Source of the DNA: Dendrobium chrysotoxum
Taxonomy: Eukaryota > Streptophyta > Magnoliopsida > Asparagales > Orchidaceae
Length of the DNA stretch: 64,000 bases
Assembly (NCBI GenBank): GCA_019925795.1
Contig: CM034300.1
Coordinates: forward strand, 53,798,873 to 53,862,872
Direction: 5' to 3'
Part shown: positions 11,804 through 24,400 of the stretch, in pieces
Numbering within the stretch: position 1 is the stretch's first letter
Layout of the letters: every line of letters starts with the position of its first letter
Notes under the pieces: model-generated
The model's database searches: none
Seen by the model: only the letters and a program-made list of their open reading frames with translations
What the model was told of the DNA's origin: nothing
Translations under genes and position numbers: made by a program

Positions 11804-13162
11804 CTTCATAGCACTGCCAGATGAGTGGAGAATGAGTGTGCTAATCCCTATTTTTAAGAATAAAGGTGATGCACAAGATTGTGCCAATTATAGAGGAATT
11901 AAGTTAATGTGTCATACTTTAAAACTATGGGAACGAGTTATGGAGCATAGGTTGTGGCGTGATACTAATGTTTCTCAAAATCAATTTGGATTCATGCTGG
12001 GTAGGTCTACTATGGAAGCCATACATTTATTAAGAGGTTTGATGGAGAAATATAGAGAGAATAAGGAGGATTTACATATGATATTTTTTTGATTTAGAAA
12101 AAGTATATGATAAAGTTCCAAGAGAAGTGCTATGGAGAGTTCTTGAAAAGAAAGAAGTTAATAACACTTATATTCAAATCATTAAAGATATGTATGCAGG
12201 AGCTATTACTTGTGTTCAAACACAAGGTGGTTTGACCAAGTATTTCCCTATTTCGGTTGGATTACATCAAGGATCAACCATAAGCTCATATCTTTTTGCT
12301 TTAGTCATGGATGTTCTCACTAGACATTTGCAAGAGGATGTACCTTGGTGTATGCTTTTTGCAGATGATATTCTTCTTGTTGATAAGACTAGAGAGGGAG
12401 TTGAAGGTAAACTAGAATTGTGGAGGTCAACCTTAGAGTCTAAAGGTTTTCACTTGAGTAGATCTAAAACGGAATATATGGAGTGTAATTTTAGTAATAA
12501 TAGACCTAGTGAGGGCATTGTGACTTTGGCTGATCAAGTCATTAATAAGAATTCACATTTTAGATATCTTGGATCTATTGTTTAGAGTGATGGTGATATA
12601 GATGGGGATATTATCAGCAGAATCCAAGTTGGATGGTTGAAGTGGAGGAATGCATCAGGCTTATTGTGTGATAGAAAAGTACCCCTCAAACTTAAGGGAA
12701 AATTCTATATGATGGTGGTGAGACCTGCAATGCTTTATGGTGCCGAATGTTGGCCATTAAAAGAGAAGCATAATTCTAAGTTAAGTGTTGCAGAGATGAG
12801 AATTCTCAGGTGGATGAGTGGCTTTACCCTTAGAGATAGGATATGAAATGAGCATATTCGTGAAAAGGTTGGAGTAGCTCCAGTGAAAGATAAGATTAGA
12901 GAGAGTCGCCTTAGATGGTTTGGTCACATAAAACGGCGGCCTCCCGATGACCCGGTTAGGAAAGTAGAGGTCTTAGATTTGACTTATGTTAAGAAAGGTA
13001 GAGGTAGACCTAAAAAGACTTGGTTAGAAAATATTGGAAATGATCTTTCTTTATTAGATTTAAACGAGAATTTGACTTTTAATAGGACAAAATGGAGAAA
13101 AAGGATTCATGTAGCCGACCCCACGTAGTGGGATAAAGGCTTGATGATGTTGTTGTTGTTGT
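11804..13162 (+). mobile_element. 5'-truncated RTE-clade LINE
   Basis: A 1.36-kb insertion with an exact 16-bp TSD. It starts inside the reverse transcriptase and ends in the (GTT)n-type tail (TGATGATGTTGTTGTTGTTG) typical of plant RTE elements, not in poly(A). The endonuclease is missing. The long open blocks separated by only a few lesions suggest a younger age than the gypsy LTR it interrupts. Confidence 0.92.
11820..13128 (+). pseudogene. RTE reverse transcriptase, N-truncated, broken
   Basis: The frame begins at LPDEWRMSVLIPIFKNKGD, the first fingers motif of RTE reverse transcriptases. NYRGIKLM, FGFMLGRSTMEAI, VGLHQGSTISSYLFALVMD and the active site FADD (12358-12369) follow. The C-terminal region has RPAMLYGAECWP, LRWFGHIKRRP and the basic GRGRPKKTW block near the end. 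Breaks: a frameshift near 12085, a TAG at about 12584 (SIV*SDGD) and a TGA at about 12845 (DRI*NEH). Between these the sequence stays collinear with the family. Without the N-terminal endonuclease, the copy was dead on arrival. Confidence 0.92.
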
Positions 13163-13178
13163 ATACATAAATTAAATA
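13163..13178 (+). repeat. RTE right target-site duplication
   Basis: Identical to 11788-11803. Confidence 0.88.
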
Positions 13179-13311
13179 ATCTGAATTAGTGTAGTGGATT
13201 TTCCAAATTTAAGCTAAAATAAGGATAAAATCTAAAGATCAAAATAAGAAAAAAAATATATCAAAATGATGCCTATCAGTCAAGTAGATATATTTAGTAC
13301 CTAGGTGAACA

Positions 13312-13365
<54 letters not shown>

Positions 13366-14080
13366 AAGGGGGTGTGAGTTTGATCAAAAGTGATGCCAAT
13401 ATAGGCATTTTGTTTATGCTTTGGTGCTCCAAACTTCGTATGCTAAATAAAAAAATATGCTTTGGCGAAAGAGAAGGTGCTAATCTTCTAAAGAGAGAAG
13501 GGTAAAGATCTCCCTTCCACTAATATTAAGGCACTATAGCTCCCTCCGATTGATTTAAGACTTATGAGGCTGACTTGGATTCTCAATAAAAGTTAATTCA
13601 AGTCTAAAATAAATTTTAAACTAGTCGAAGACTGGTAAATATGGGTCCTAGTAGGTTAATGATAAGATTTAAATCACTTAGAGGCTCACCATTAACTTAT
13701 TGACTTATTGATAAGGCTTAGTTTCATATTGTTGACTTGGCAAAAAAAGATAAATAAGTTTGGCTTGCTAACTTACATTTGATTGGGCATAATAACTGCT
13801 ATTTGTCTAAGTTGTCCTAAAATTTCCTACCCATTTATCTTCCACTCATACTCTATGAAATCCCTTGGATAAATCAATATATGGTTATAAGTAAGGATCT
13901 TCAATATAGGTTGAGCCAGAGTCCTCCTTTGATTAAAAAAACCATGGCCCATAACTTTCAAGATGATGAATGCAAATGACTTAATTAGGATTATCATTAG
14001 AATTAATTTAGAGATATTCTATTTTTGGGAGACATAATAAACTAAGGGGGCTTATACCCATAAAAGAAATTCAAACTTTG
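13179..14080 (-). other. Resumed gypsy LTR and unassigned DNA, no gene
   Basis: The sequence directly after the RTE continues the one before it, so the first part should be the rest of the interrupted antisense LTR. It contains a long AT microsatellite. Beyond about 13400 I see no feature. Confidence 0.45.
13315..13363. repeat. (AT)n microsatellite, 49 bp
   Basis: Uninterrupted AT run. Confidence 0.95.
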
Positions 14081-14084
14081 AGCA

Positions 14085-15250
14085 TACAAGCAGATTCATC
14101 TTTGTTGAGGCTAAGTCAAGGTATGCGACATTGGTGGGGAACAAATAGTTAATCCCAGAGCGAGGCTTTTAAAATCTCGGTGGGAAGGAAATGCAATTGA
14201 TAGTGAACCAAGGTTGGGAGATTTTCTGTGAGGAACCCCATACTACTATTATCATTATTATGAGAGAATTGTTTTACAAATGGGAAGGAGGTAGCAGAAA
14301 ATAGGTGTTATGTTAGAGGTAAATGGGTACCATTGACCTTAAAAGAATTAATCATCTTTATAAGTTGAAAGGCTTTGAGTTTAATGAGTATACTCCTTTC
14401 ATTCTAGCTCCTGTAGTCTTGATGAGTTGCCAAGAGTTCCATGTGAGCCTCATAATGGGGCTATGTGGAAGAAGAGAGAGGAAAAATTATTATTTTACAT
14501 GCATCTTACTTAACCTAATATTCTAAAGCTTAGAATTATTTTATTTATACTCATATTTTGCCAAGAAAAAACATTAGTGAGATTATCAAAGACCGTGTTA
14601 ATTATTCTATTAAGGTTGGTTATAAAATAGAAGTGGAACAACTTATTTACTCTTCAATAAACTATATCATCAAGGGTACTACTTCTATGGGCTTGGCACA
14701 TCCTTCCCTTATTTATGCTTTGTGTGTGAATGCCGGTGTGAGGGGAGACCCTAGTGAAAAATATCTTTTTTTCCATTTTAGCCCTCACCAAAAGAAAAAT
14801 TGAGAGTTTCAAAAGACTAGGGGTAAAGGAGGATGGTACTAATGAGCCTTGTTTGACTAGTAGCCCCAATAGTAGAAGTAGTAGGAGTTCTAGGACTCCT
14901 AAATCTCTTGGTGAATAGGTGGTTGATTTAAGGGAGTCGATGGACGGTGTGACTGAATTCTATGAGGAGAGTAGGGAATGGTAAGCTAATTACTCAGGTA
15001 TGTATGAAAAGAATTACCACGGTATAGTCGAACTCAATGAGGCTTTAGTGGGGATGTTTAGGAGGAGTCCCTTTGTGGAGAATTTGGATCAACTACATTT
15101 CCCAACTACTCTAGAATTCAAGTCATTTGTTGGACCTAACTTGATGATGATGAGGAGGAGGAGGAAGAAAAGGATCATGAATCTGAGTGAAGGGTGTCAT
15201 TTTTTTTGTATGGTTAATCCTAGCAAACATAAGAGAGAGAGAGAGAGATG
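14085..15250 (+). pseudogene. Relic of 'putative plant transposon protein' ORF
   Basis: Read across frames, the order FVEAKSRYATL, LIPERGF, FCEEPHTT, MREF, CYVRGKWVP, then HPSLIYALCVNAGV matches the plant-transposon-protein domain (PF20167-like, from memory). That domain occurs as an extra ORF in Athila-type and other plant retroelements, and its function is not known. Many stops and shifts are present. A C-terminal acidic/basic tail follows (about 15000-15250), ending in a (GA)n run. The related accessory ORFs of the copia elements at 43169-44273 and 60871-61963 show the same FF-N-L / SYV / LT pattern. The relic may belong to a + strand gypsy element whose polypurine tract is at 19406, interrupted by LINE-B. 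Confidence 0.6.
15232..15249. repeat. (GA)9 microsatellite
   Basis: AGAGAGAG run of 18 bp at the end of the transposon-protein relic. Confidence 0.85.
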
Positions 15251-16066
15251 AGAGAGTTGGATGTTGCTACTTTTATTTGTAACTTTTTTTCTTTTATTTA
15301 TTTTTAGTTCATTTGCCTTGAGGGAGATTCCATGGTGTTGTGAATATGATGATGTTGTGATAGTGATGTTTTGAAATAGTCGTGAGAACCATTGTTGTTA
15401 TTTGATAAGAATATATAACATGGATCTTGAATGGAGATAGATCAAACGACAGTGCTTCATGCAGCAGTTATCTAGTTTTTTTTTTTAGTTATTGTATCCA
15501 GTGCCTTTGAGATTATTTTCATTCATCGAAAATGCATATTTATTTTTAATTTTTAATTGTTCTTATACAATTTTTTTTTTCATTTATATTCGCCTATATT
15601 TTACTTATACTTAACTGTTAAAAATTATTCTCTACATAGTGCTTACACTTTGATTACTTATTTAGCGAAAATAAAAATAGTAATTAAAATTATATAAAAT
15701 TAAGATAATAATAAAATTCAAGATGATAGTTTGAATGAATTAAGCATAATGATCCATAATTTAGAAAGCTTAATAATTAACTAATATAGTTCACATTAAT
15801 ATTTGACTTATTTTGAATCTTGAAACTATAAATTACTGAGTTCAAGAATGAGTAGTTGAGTTTGGGAAAAAGAAGAGGGTTGATTAATTTAGGAAGATTA
15901 TAGTAAATTTAATTATGGAATTAGTGATCCTTTTAAATACTTAGATTAAAATCAATTAGATTTGCAAGAGAATGAAAGCTAAACTGATATTTAAAATCAT
16001 TAAACTGATATTCAAAATGATTAAATATGTACTTTACAGATATCAAAAAGTGATGTTTCATAAATT
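15251..16066. other. AT-rich DNA, no gene; 21-bp tandem duplication
   Basis: No coding signal. Two copies of a 21-mer (15980-16000 and 16001-16021, two mismatches) are the only structure I see. Confidence 0.55.
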
Positions 16067-16077
16067 GTATAAAAAGT
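16067..16077 (+). repeat. Candidate LINE-B left target-site duplication
   Basis: gtataaaaagt here and gtatgaaaaagt at 18929-18940 differ by one inserted G. They sit exactly where homology to LINE-A begins and ends. Both are low complexity, so this is tentative. Confidence 0.45.
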
Positions 16078-16089
16078 ATTAAATTGGCT

Positions 16090-18190
16090 ACTTCTTCATG
16101 ATGAGAACAAACTAAATTCTCTTCATCATCAAATGTTAGAAGCTAATTTTTCTAAAGAAGAGCTCAGGGCTGCTATCTTTTGAATGGGGATGAATAAATT
16201 GCCAGGTTTAGATAGTATTTCTCTTGCATTTTTTAAATTCTATTGGGAAATTATCAAAGTAAATGTTTGGAATGTTGTCAACTACTTTTTTCAATTAAGT
16301 GTCATGCCTACCAACTGGAAAGATACACTTGTTATTCCCATTCCAAAAGTAGACCTTCTAAATTTATATGTTATCAGTCTTTGCCAAACCACGTATATGA
16401 TTGTTGCAAAGATAATTCTAAATAGATTCAAGCTTATTTTACCTAAATTAATTTATAAAGATCAAGTTGCTTATGTTCCAGATAGATCAATTTTATATCA
16501 TTATTTTTTAGCCCAAGAAATTTTTCATAAATTTAGATTCTCACTTCCAAGAAAGCTTTTATTGCTTTAAAGGTAGACATGGAGCAAGCCTATGGTAGTA
16601 TAAATTAGCAAATGTTAAAGCATGTTATGCTTACTATTAATGTTCCAATCAAATTCGTAAATTGGGTAATGAAATGTGTTTGTTTCCCTATATTCATTGT
16701 TTTGATTAACGGTCAGGTTTCATATTAGATTTTGGCTGATTGTAGTTTTAGTTAAGGATGTCCCTTGTCTCCTTTTCTTTTCATTCTTTGTTCAGAACTA
16801 CTATCCAAATTTTTTCAACAAAATACAATGAATCTTGGTATTAAAATCTTGGAAAGGATTTCTTATCTATTTTATGCAGATATGTCTTGATATTTTCTAA
16901 AGCAAATACTCATTCTTTGGAGCTTATTAAGAACATTTTATCAAAGTATTGTTCTTGGTCTAGTAAAAAGTTACTATGATACTTTGTTCCAAGAAGATGA
17001 ATAGAAGGAAAAAAAAAGAAAGATTGCAAATCAAAGTGGATTCAGATGTTTTCAAGAATTAAATTATCATGGACTTCATTTTGTTTTGAGAAGGAAAATT
17101 GCATCAGATTTTCATAATTTAATTAAGCATTCACTTGATAAACTCAATTCATGGGGAAGCAAATTTTTATCTCTCACTAGGATAGTAACATTAATCAATT
17201 ATTCTCTTGTTTCTCCCCCATTATATTTTATTACTCATTCCTTAGTTCCAAAAGGAATTCTTGATGATCTGGATAAGCTATGCCAAAATTTCTTGTGGTA
17301 TAAAGACAATGGAAAATAAGGAATGCACTATATCAATTAGACTGAACCTTGTCTTCTGAGCAGAAGCTATGTCCTTGGCTTTCATTCAGCATCTATTTGG
17401 GAAGGTCCTTTAAGAGCAAAGCTAGATTGGAATTTTATTCAAAAGCCTAATTCTTTTCTAAATAAATTCATTAAAGCTAAATGTGGTAGCAATATTTGGT
17501 CTTTGTTTCAATAAGGTAATTCTGCTACTTGGAAAATCATATTAGATGGTGCGAATCATTTGAAGACACTAGTGAGATGGAAAATTGGAAATGGAAAAAA
17601 CATCAGCATTTTAAATGACATTTGGATTGGTGATAAACCTATTTGCAAGTGGCCAACATTTGTTAAAGTTAACATCTTTGAAGATTTTTCAGTTGACAAA
17701 TTATTATCCGAAAATAGAATTTGGAATTCAACTATCATGCAAGATTCTCTTGGAAAAGATTTGATTAATATTATTAGTTCAATCCAGATCACACTGAAGA
17801 TGAAATTGAGTTAATTTATCAATTTTCAGGAAAAATAATTGTTGCCTTACCATTGAAGAAAAATACAAGTTGGTCGCTACATGGACATTAAATGGCTTAA
17901 GAATATCAATTTACATCCCAGAATTTTCTTTTTCTAGTGGAGGCTTAAAAAAGATGCTCTTCCTACAAGCAACTGTCCCAAGCATAGGTAATTGCAAGAT
18001 TTAAATCTATGTCCAAGAGGTTGTCTACTTGAAGAAAATATTCATCATATTTTAGTTTCATGTAAGAAACTAAAAGAGGTCTTCTATTTTTTAAATAATT
18101 GGGGAGTTCCAATTCCAATGTTTCAAATATCTTTCAGATATGTGGAAGCATCTTTAATCTCTTTCTATCAAAAATCAGGTTTTAGCTAGA
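16090..18190 (+). pseudogene. LINE-B reverse transcriptase and zf-RVT, broken
   Basis: The RT palm is readable at 16184-16570 (FKFYWEII, KDQVAYVPDRS, LAQEIFHKFRFS). The active site at 16873-16881 reads Y-A-D followed by Met in place of the second Asp, then a stop. The connection region with the zinc-binding zf-RVT segment is at 17560-18190 (NLCPRGCLLEENIHHILVSC, with Cys and His retained). Stops and frameshifts are more frequent than in LINE-A, so this copy is older or has decayed faster. Confidence 0.82.
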
Positions 18191-18359
18191 ATTTACTGCT
18201 CTTTAGTTTTTTATTTTTGGAAAGATAGAAATGCTTTCAAGCATGGAGAACCATCATCATCTCCCACATTTTTTTCAACTGACATTTGATCTACATCAAT
18301 CAAGACATATTTAAATCATATTTTGGATAACTAGGGTGTTAATTAGTTCAATGAACTGA

Positions 18360-18880
18360 AATCCAAGTTTTGGCATCCCCCACCACCAAATTGGATTAAA
18401 GTAAATGTAGATGCTTCATTGCTAAGCTCAAATTGTGCTGGAATTGGAGGAGTTATTAGAGATGATAAATGAAGATTTATATCTGCTTTTGGAAAGCAAT
18501 TACATCATTGGGATGTGGCTTAGCTATAATTCATTGCTATCCTTTCTTTAAAAGATATTTTACAAGAGTGGATGATAAATTCTGAAGGCATTTGGATAAA
18601 AGGTGATAACATCAATGTTATCAAGCACTTGCACAGATCTTTCACTTCACAATTTTAGCTTAATGTAAATTCTACTTCTTTAGATTTATCATTTTTATAT
18701 GATTTTAAGCGCATTATTTTGCATTGTATTTCTAGAGAGGAAAACAAGGTTGCAGACTTTTGTGCAACCTATGCTTTGTGAGGTTGTTTCTTCTGGGCCT
18801 TTTTTCGTAGTAATCTTCCTTCCTTTTTTATATCTTTGATAAAGGAAGATTGTGATAGATTAGCTATCATTTAGTTTGTA
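18360..18880 (+). pseudogene. LINE-B RNase H, broken
   Basis: FWHPPPPNWIKVNVDAS opens the domain. AGIGGVIRDDK, WIKGDN and EENKVADFCA carry the expected catalytic Asp residues. The Glu-bearing helix is disrupted by stops (HHWDVA*L*FI). It is homologous to the open LINE-A domain at 8741-9412. Confidence 0.82.
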
Positions 18881-18940
18881 TTTTCTCCTTTATTAATAAA
18901 ATTGCTATTTGCATTGTTTCAAAAAATAGTATGAAAAAGT

Positions 18941-20263
18941 GAAAAATATTTAAAAATATAAGTGGAAATGTGAAAAATGAAAAAGAATAAGTACATTCAA
19001 AAATTGGTATATGTTGAAGCTCAATCTAAAAACATCCTAATACTTAAATCAAATAAGAAAATATAGGTGAACTAAAACATAAGATTGTGCACTAATAAAC
19101 TTCAAATTTAATTACAAGCACAGTAAATCCCTAAATAATAAATTATTCATTTCTAAAATTAGAAGCCAATTTTTACACTTACACTCATAGTGAATAGGTT
19201 CAATGCAAGCAATAGCAAGCGTGACTGATTGGGATAATTATTATCACCTTTCAAATTAGAAATATAACTTTGATCATTCCAAATTACTTCTAGATTGTGA
19301 TGTATTATCTTACATTTTAGTAATTTTAAATTATCAATTTTTATTTTGGCTATTAAGTTAATCAATCAGTGATTTCACCATTGCTTGAGAACAAGAAAGA
19401 GATTAAACTAGGGGGAATTTGTTAAGTGTAAAATTTATATTGTTATTATGTTAAAATTTAGTAAAAATGTGTTGTTTTGGTTATGTTTGGGTAGAAATTG
19501 TTTAGGAGAAGGCAAAAATTAATATCATGTGTATTGAATACCTCATTCCTTCTTAAGTGATGTTGAGGTGTTGAATTGGTTTTTTGAGCTCCATGCTATA
19601 GAATGTTAGTTGTGCTCCTATGTGTGGTGATTTGAGTATAATACTTAATATTGAAAGTTGGTAGCAATTACTAGCAAGGATTGAGGCAATTTGATGCTAA
19701 TATCTTAATAGGTGAGATGAAATTGAATGCATTGTTCTTAGGGTCTAAGAAACATCTTTATTTATTCTATTGCTGATAAATTCACATGATGTCAAGTGAG
19801 GGAGAGGGAGCTAAGTCTTCTAATATTTATAGGGTTATGGTTTATTCTTGGGCAATAATAGAAAATGTGATTGAGGGCTCAATATTTGAGTCATTACTTT
19901 CCTTTTAAATACACCCCCCCTCCACCCATATGCACTCGAGAGGAATGATTTTCATTTGCATTAATCCCTCAACCTTTTATATTTTTTACTTAATACAAGT
20001 TTTCACGAATAAAATGGGTGATTTCTATAAATATGCTAAAGAATTCACCAAAACCAATTATCTTCAAGCACCTGAATATGTTCTATCAGGATGAGCTCTA
20101 CACACCTAGCGATATATTTAAATTTGGGTTACATATGCTAATTTTCAAGGAATTTATGGAAGTGCTAAACTTTTTTTTTTTTACTCATCACCACCTAAAT
20201 AATGCCTAACATTGAGACAAACATAACCTCATTCATATCCTTTCTACATCTGAATAAGTTACC
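18941..20263. other. AT-rich DNA without a gene; possible gypsy 3' LTR
   Basis: No ORF resembles a known family. The only signals are the polypurine-tract candidate at 19406 and the possible LTR start at 19420. A C8 run lies at about 19914. Confidence 0.4.
19406..19416 (+). other. Candidate gypsy polypurine tract
   Basis: AAACTAGGGGGA is followed at 19420 by TGTTAAGTGTAAAA, the layout of a polypurine tract and 3' LTR start in plant gypsy elements. If right, the 3' LTR runs rightward from 19420; I could not find its end. It would close the element whose accessory ORF relic is at 14085-15250. Confidence 0.35.
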
Positions 20264-21400
20264 TTGGACAATGATTTTATTTCTTCATGTCTTTGTAGTG
20301 GAGGCATTCAAGGATGGGTGTGTTCAAAATTCTCCTCAATGATTATGATGACTAGCATCTTGGGCAAGTTAATGCCTACTTTTCCAATTCCCTTCAAAAA
20401 TGATAAGAAGATTATGCTTGAACTAAATAAAGAGATGCCTATGATGTTGCAAAGGGTGATTGAGAAGTCATTAGTGATCAGTCAACATTTAGGAGGTTGG
20501 CACCTTTATGATAATTTTTATGGTAAGTATTTCTTTGCTATATTTTTTAATCTTAAAATTTTGGCTAATTTCTTTTACTCATTTTCATACTGACGTATGC
20601 TTTTCTAAGTGGTGAACCAAGTTGTTTCTACTTAGATGATCTAGAGGAGCTTGATTCTTTGATAAGGATACTCCTGTCAAGGAAGAGAAGAGGAAAAAGG
20701 AGGATGAGGAGCTGCTAAGTAGTCCAAAATAGGCACCTCTTAAGAAGAAAACGGAGAAAGAGGAGAACAAGACTCCTCTAAAAGAAGATATAAAGAAGAA
20801 GCATGTGGAGGTCGTTAAACTAAGACTTTCTATAGATCTAGAAGCTTCAAAAGAGGAAATATTCTTTAAAGTGGAATACAATTAGGCCCACCCCCAATAA
20901 TAAATTATTATAATGGGTGGGTTACAATCTCTAAGATCTTGGAGACTTCTTTGAGTGGACTTCTTGAGGATCTCACCTTTAGTGAGATGAACTCCCTAGG
21001 ATCTTAATGGTAGAAGACCATTACCTTGGATTGATACCATAGACAAGTTATAGTGAAGGAGTCGACCTTAAAGAATAGATACTCATCCTTGAAATTCCAA
21101 CTTAAGGGAAGAGTAAGACCTATTGAGTAGCTTAGAAGGAGGTGGAAATCTTAAGGATATAGATGGACAAAAAGGAAGTAGCTTTTATGGAGAAGTTGGA
21201 GAAAGAAATCACCATGAAGGATGTTATACATTCGATAAAGGAGCAACCTGATGTAAGGATTGATAAGTTGCTAGCCAAATTCAATGAGAAAGATGACAAG
21301 TTTATTTCCTTCTTTCTCTAGCCAAAGTATGAGGATATCATCAACACTAAATTTCACACATGGTTTGAATAATTTTCAAAAGAAGCTACTTACCTTCAAA
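20264..21400 (+). pseudogene. Unidentified coding relic with intron-like gap and K/E-rich tail
   Basis: I do not recognise the family. The open frame at 20264-20522 (MDNDFISSCLCSGG..., LMPTFPIPFKNDKK, PMMLQRVIEKSLV) has normal amino-acid composition. It ends at a GGTAAGT donor-like site (20523). After about 87 bp of T-rich sequence an AG follows at 20608-20609. The coding-like signal then resumes with EPSCFYLDDLEEL in a frame one base off from exact splicing. A strongly charged stretch comes next (PVKEEKRKKEDEELL, PLKKKTEKEENK), then a segment with coiled-coil character (MEKLEKEITMKDVIHSIKEQ). Several stops interrupt it. It could be an ORF of an unrecognised retroelement or a host pseudogene. 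Confidence 0.45.
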
Positions 21401-24400
21401 GAGGTGGATAGTTAATTTGAGGACAAATCCAACTTTCATCAACTTATGTTGAATAATATTGACAATGATGAGGAAAGTGAACCAAATGCTAAGCTGACAT
21501 TAGAATATATAATTTCTATTTTTTATTTCTCTTGTTTCCTTTTATTTTATTTTATTTTGCTTCCAAGGTAATATGCATGTAATAATTTAGAAAAGGAAAT
21601 ACAAAAAGAATTTTTTTGGCTTATTTGCCTCTTGGAATTTTGGAATGTTCTGACTTTTATTGCAAATATAAAATTCTTTCTCAAAATCTTCAACTCAACT
21701 TTTACAAATGGATGATATAGTCTGTAGATGTAGTACTATTAGCTAAGAATAAACAAAAAACATTCTAAGTCTTGAACCCAGCTATAACAAACAAGAGATA
21801 TATTAATAACCTAGTTCTTTAAGAAGAACATGTAAATGCTTGTCATGATAAGAAAATGAAATGTAATATATTTGAAATTATGAAATTTTGAACTTTACTC
21901 TTTAAAAGAAATATGATAATATTCTAAGTATTGAACTCAATAAACTTGAACCAAGTAGACTTGGTCTCAATTAGTTAAGAATAATGTAAATAATATATTA
22001 GTATTTGTTAAACAAGACTCGTCCAGTTCTTAGTGATAAGAATCCATGGTTAGTGTTTTTAACTTGGCTTTTAAACTTGAGGGGTCGATGGATGACTCAC
22101 TTATTCATATCTAAGTTATGACACTGTATTTTTGAATGAGGTATACTTAACTCGACATGGTATTGCTTTAGGTTAACTACACCTTATGACTAGTTTCATA
22201 ACCTTTATGGGGGGTAATCATTTAGACCTGTTGACTAGAGGAAACTCACTTATTACTCATTATGGATCTCATCATGAAGGTCATGTTTCCATCTGTTGGC
22301 TGAATATTATCTTTTCTTTTACACCACATCACCTTTGATGGGCTTGATCTTATGTCAAACTTTATAGTTTTCAAGAGGCTAACCATTTTGACTTGCTAAC
22401 TGAAGGAGACTTGTATGGTACACATTATGTATCTCATCTAAATGGGGGGTTACATTCCAGTAGCTTAGCATAAGAGAATTGTAATTATTTTTAACATTAA
22501 CTAGGTTTTTGTTAAAAAATGAGAGGAAGTATGGTGTAGTAGTAGAAGTATCAAAATCATAAGATGATAAAAAGAGTCAAATCGTTAGGGCTCAATCTAG
22601 AAAAGTTTAAATTAAGCAAAGTAGACCCATCACCAGGAGCAAGTTGAAGATCGCAAGTTAGAAAATTATATTTATACTTTTTTCTTTATTATGTATGTGA
22701 AAATTTCATGATGTATTATAATTATATATGTGTAAGTCTTTGTACTTGTATCATGGATTTTATATGTTAGTTGGCTACTAAAATGAACTTAATTGAGTAT
22801 ATTAAGTGCCTTATGTATGGATTGAGTGGTTGGCTAAGCCAAGTAGCCAAGGATGATTCTAGGGGCCAGTTAAATATGGAAGGAGGGAGAAGTTTTGGTG
22901 GTTACAAGTGTGGGACACCCTTTTCATGGTTCTTACTAGTGTGGGCTGCCCTATTCCCTTTTCATCCTTTTTCTTAATTTCAAAATTCTCTTTCAAAATT
23001 TATATAAAAATTTAATTTTTTGTGTAATGTGTTGACCTCATTTTTGTATTAGGTTGACTACATCACCTCAAAATAAAAAAAATCATCAAAATAAAAAAAA
23101 TTCATCAAAGTCCAAAAAATTCATTAGAAAACTTGTAATTATAATCAAACCAAAACCCAAACCACTCAAGTTCACTCCACTTTGTGCCTCGAGTGAACTC
23201 ACGTTCAATGTGAGTAAATTCGTGGTGAGTTGACTCGTTCAACTTACCTAAAATTTCAAATATCTCACATACATTCTATGTAAATTCAAACTCCATTTTT
23301 ATGTAATCAAGTCCACTAAGACTCATGCAAATAGCCTCTAAGAGTTCCCAACAACCCATCCTAGGTGGCTTGACCATTTTGACTCATCAACATGGTCAAA
23401 ATTAGCAAAATACCCTTCCATGGTCGAATTTGGTCAACTTCTTGTAAAAGCTATCAAACCCTCTCCACATCAGCCAATTATATGCTTAATCCTATTTTAG
23501 GGGATTTACAAGCAGCCCAATAATAGAACCAAGCCTTTTATTTAGCCAAATGAGCCACCCCAAATGGTCCCCCCATGGAAGGTGGCTAATGGCTCCCTTT
23601 ATTTTCCAACCACCCACCTGCCCAAAAGCTCAACTCCTTTCCACTTGGTAGCCATCTAGGAGAGAGCCCAAACAATCCTAGACATTGTTTGGATAAAGGG
23701 AGCCTAATGTAGGGAAAATGAGGTTTAACTCCATCATTCCATCCTAACATCAAACCATGTTTGCCTCCATCTCCCATCGCTAAAGAGAAGATGCTCTTGG
23801 AGCTCCATGGATAAGAACTAGCCATTCTAAGCCAACTAGGATCAAATCCACCAAGGTAAAATGCAAACCCTAGTTTCTAAATGTAGGATTTAAATGGTTT
23901 TGAGTGTGATGTGTTTTCAAACCCAAAAATAACCCCCCTTCTCTTATTTAATAATATTTTAATCTACCTTACAGTTTCATTCCATTTAGTCACCCTACAT
24001 GAAGTTTAAAAACTTTCTTAAATTAGGGTTTTTGGACATTTATGTGAAGAAGATGAAATCATAGCCACCTTTTTCTTCTGTTTTGATTCAAATGGTGCTT
24101 TTGTTTCAGATCGTGCAAAATTGTATTGTACTATTTTCATCATGCAATATGATTACCATTGCACTACATGAACCTTTACAATCATATAGTATGAGTAAGA
24201 GCATACTATATGAAATATTATAATATTATAGTACAAATCAAATTGTATTATATGATCATCCTAGGGTACAGTAAATTTTCTCAACCAGAAATAGTGTGTC
24301 ACCTCGCTCGGTTGACACGTGGTGCACGCATTAATGGGCAATGATTCACAGTCAAGAAATTTGGATTAAAATTTTAAAATAAATTTAAAAAATGATTGAA

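Larger units (their letters stand above)
16078..18928 (+). mobile_element. LINE-B: 5'-truncated L1-type LINE, badly decayed
   Basis: A 2.85-kb copy of the LINE-A family, starting just before the reverse transcriptase and reaching the 3' end (TTAATAAAATTGCT, then a short A-rich tail). The order RT, zf-RVT, RNase H and the wording of the motifs match LINE-A (PGLDSISLAFFKFYWEII against SLGLDDISYSFIKFYWAII). ORF1 and the endonuclease are absent. Confidence 0.88.

Noticed and set aside
20585..20881. Minus-strand serine-rich 98-codon frame
   Set aside because: It is opposite the K/E-rich segment of the plus-strand relic; Ser/Phe richness is its complement.
22771..22977. 68-codon open frame
   Set aside because: No homologous pattern, no neighbouring coding signal, AT-rich LTR-like setting.
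23586..23825. Minus-strand 79-codon open frame rich in W, G and S
   Set aside because: It falls in repeat-like DNA without a plausible start context or domain.
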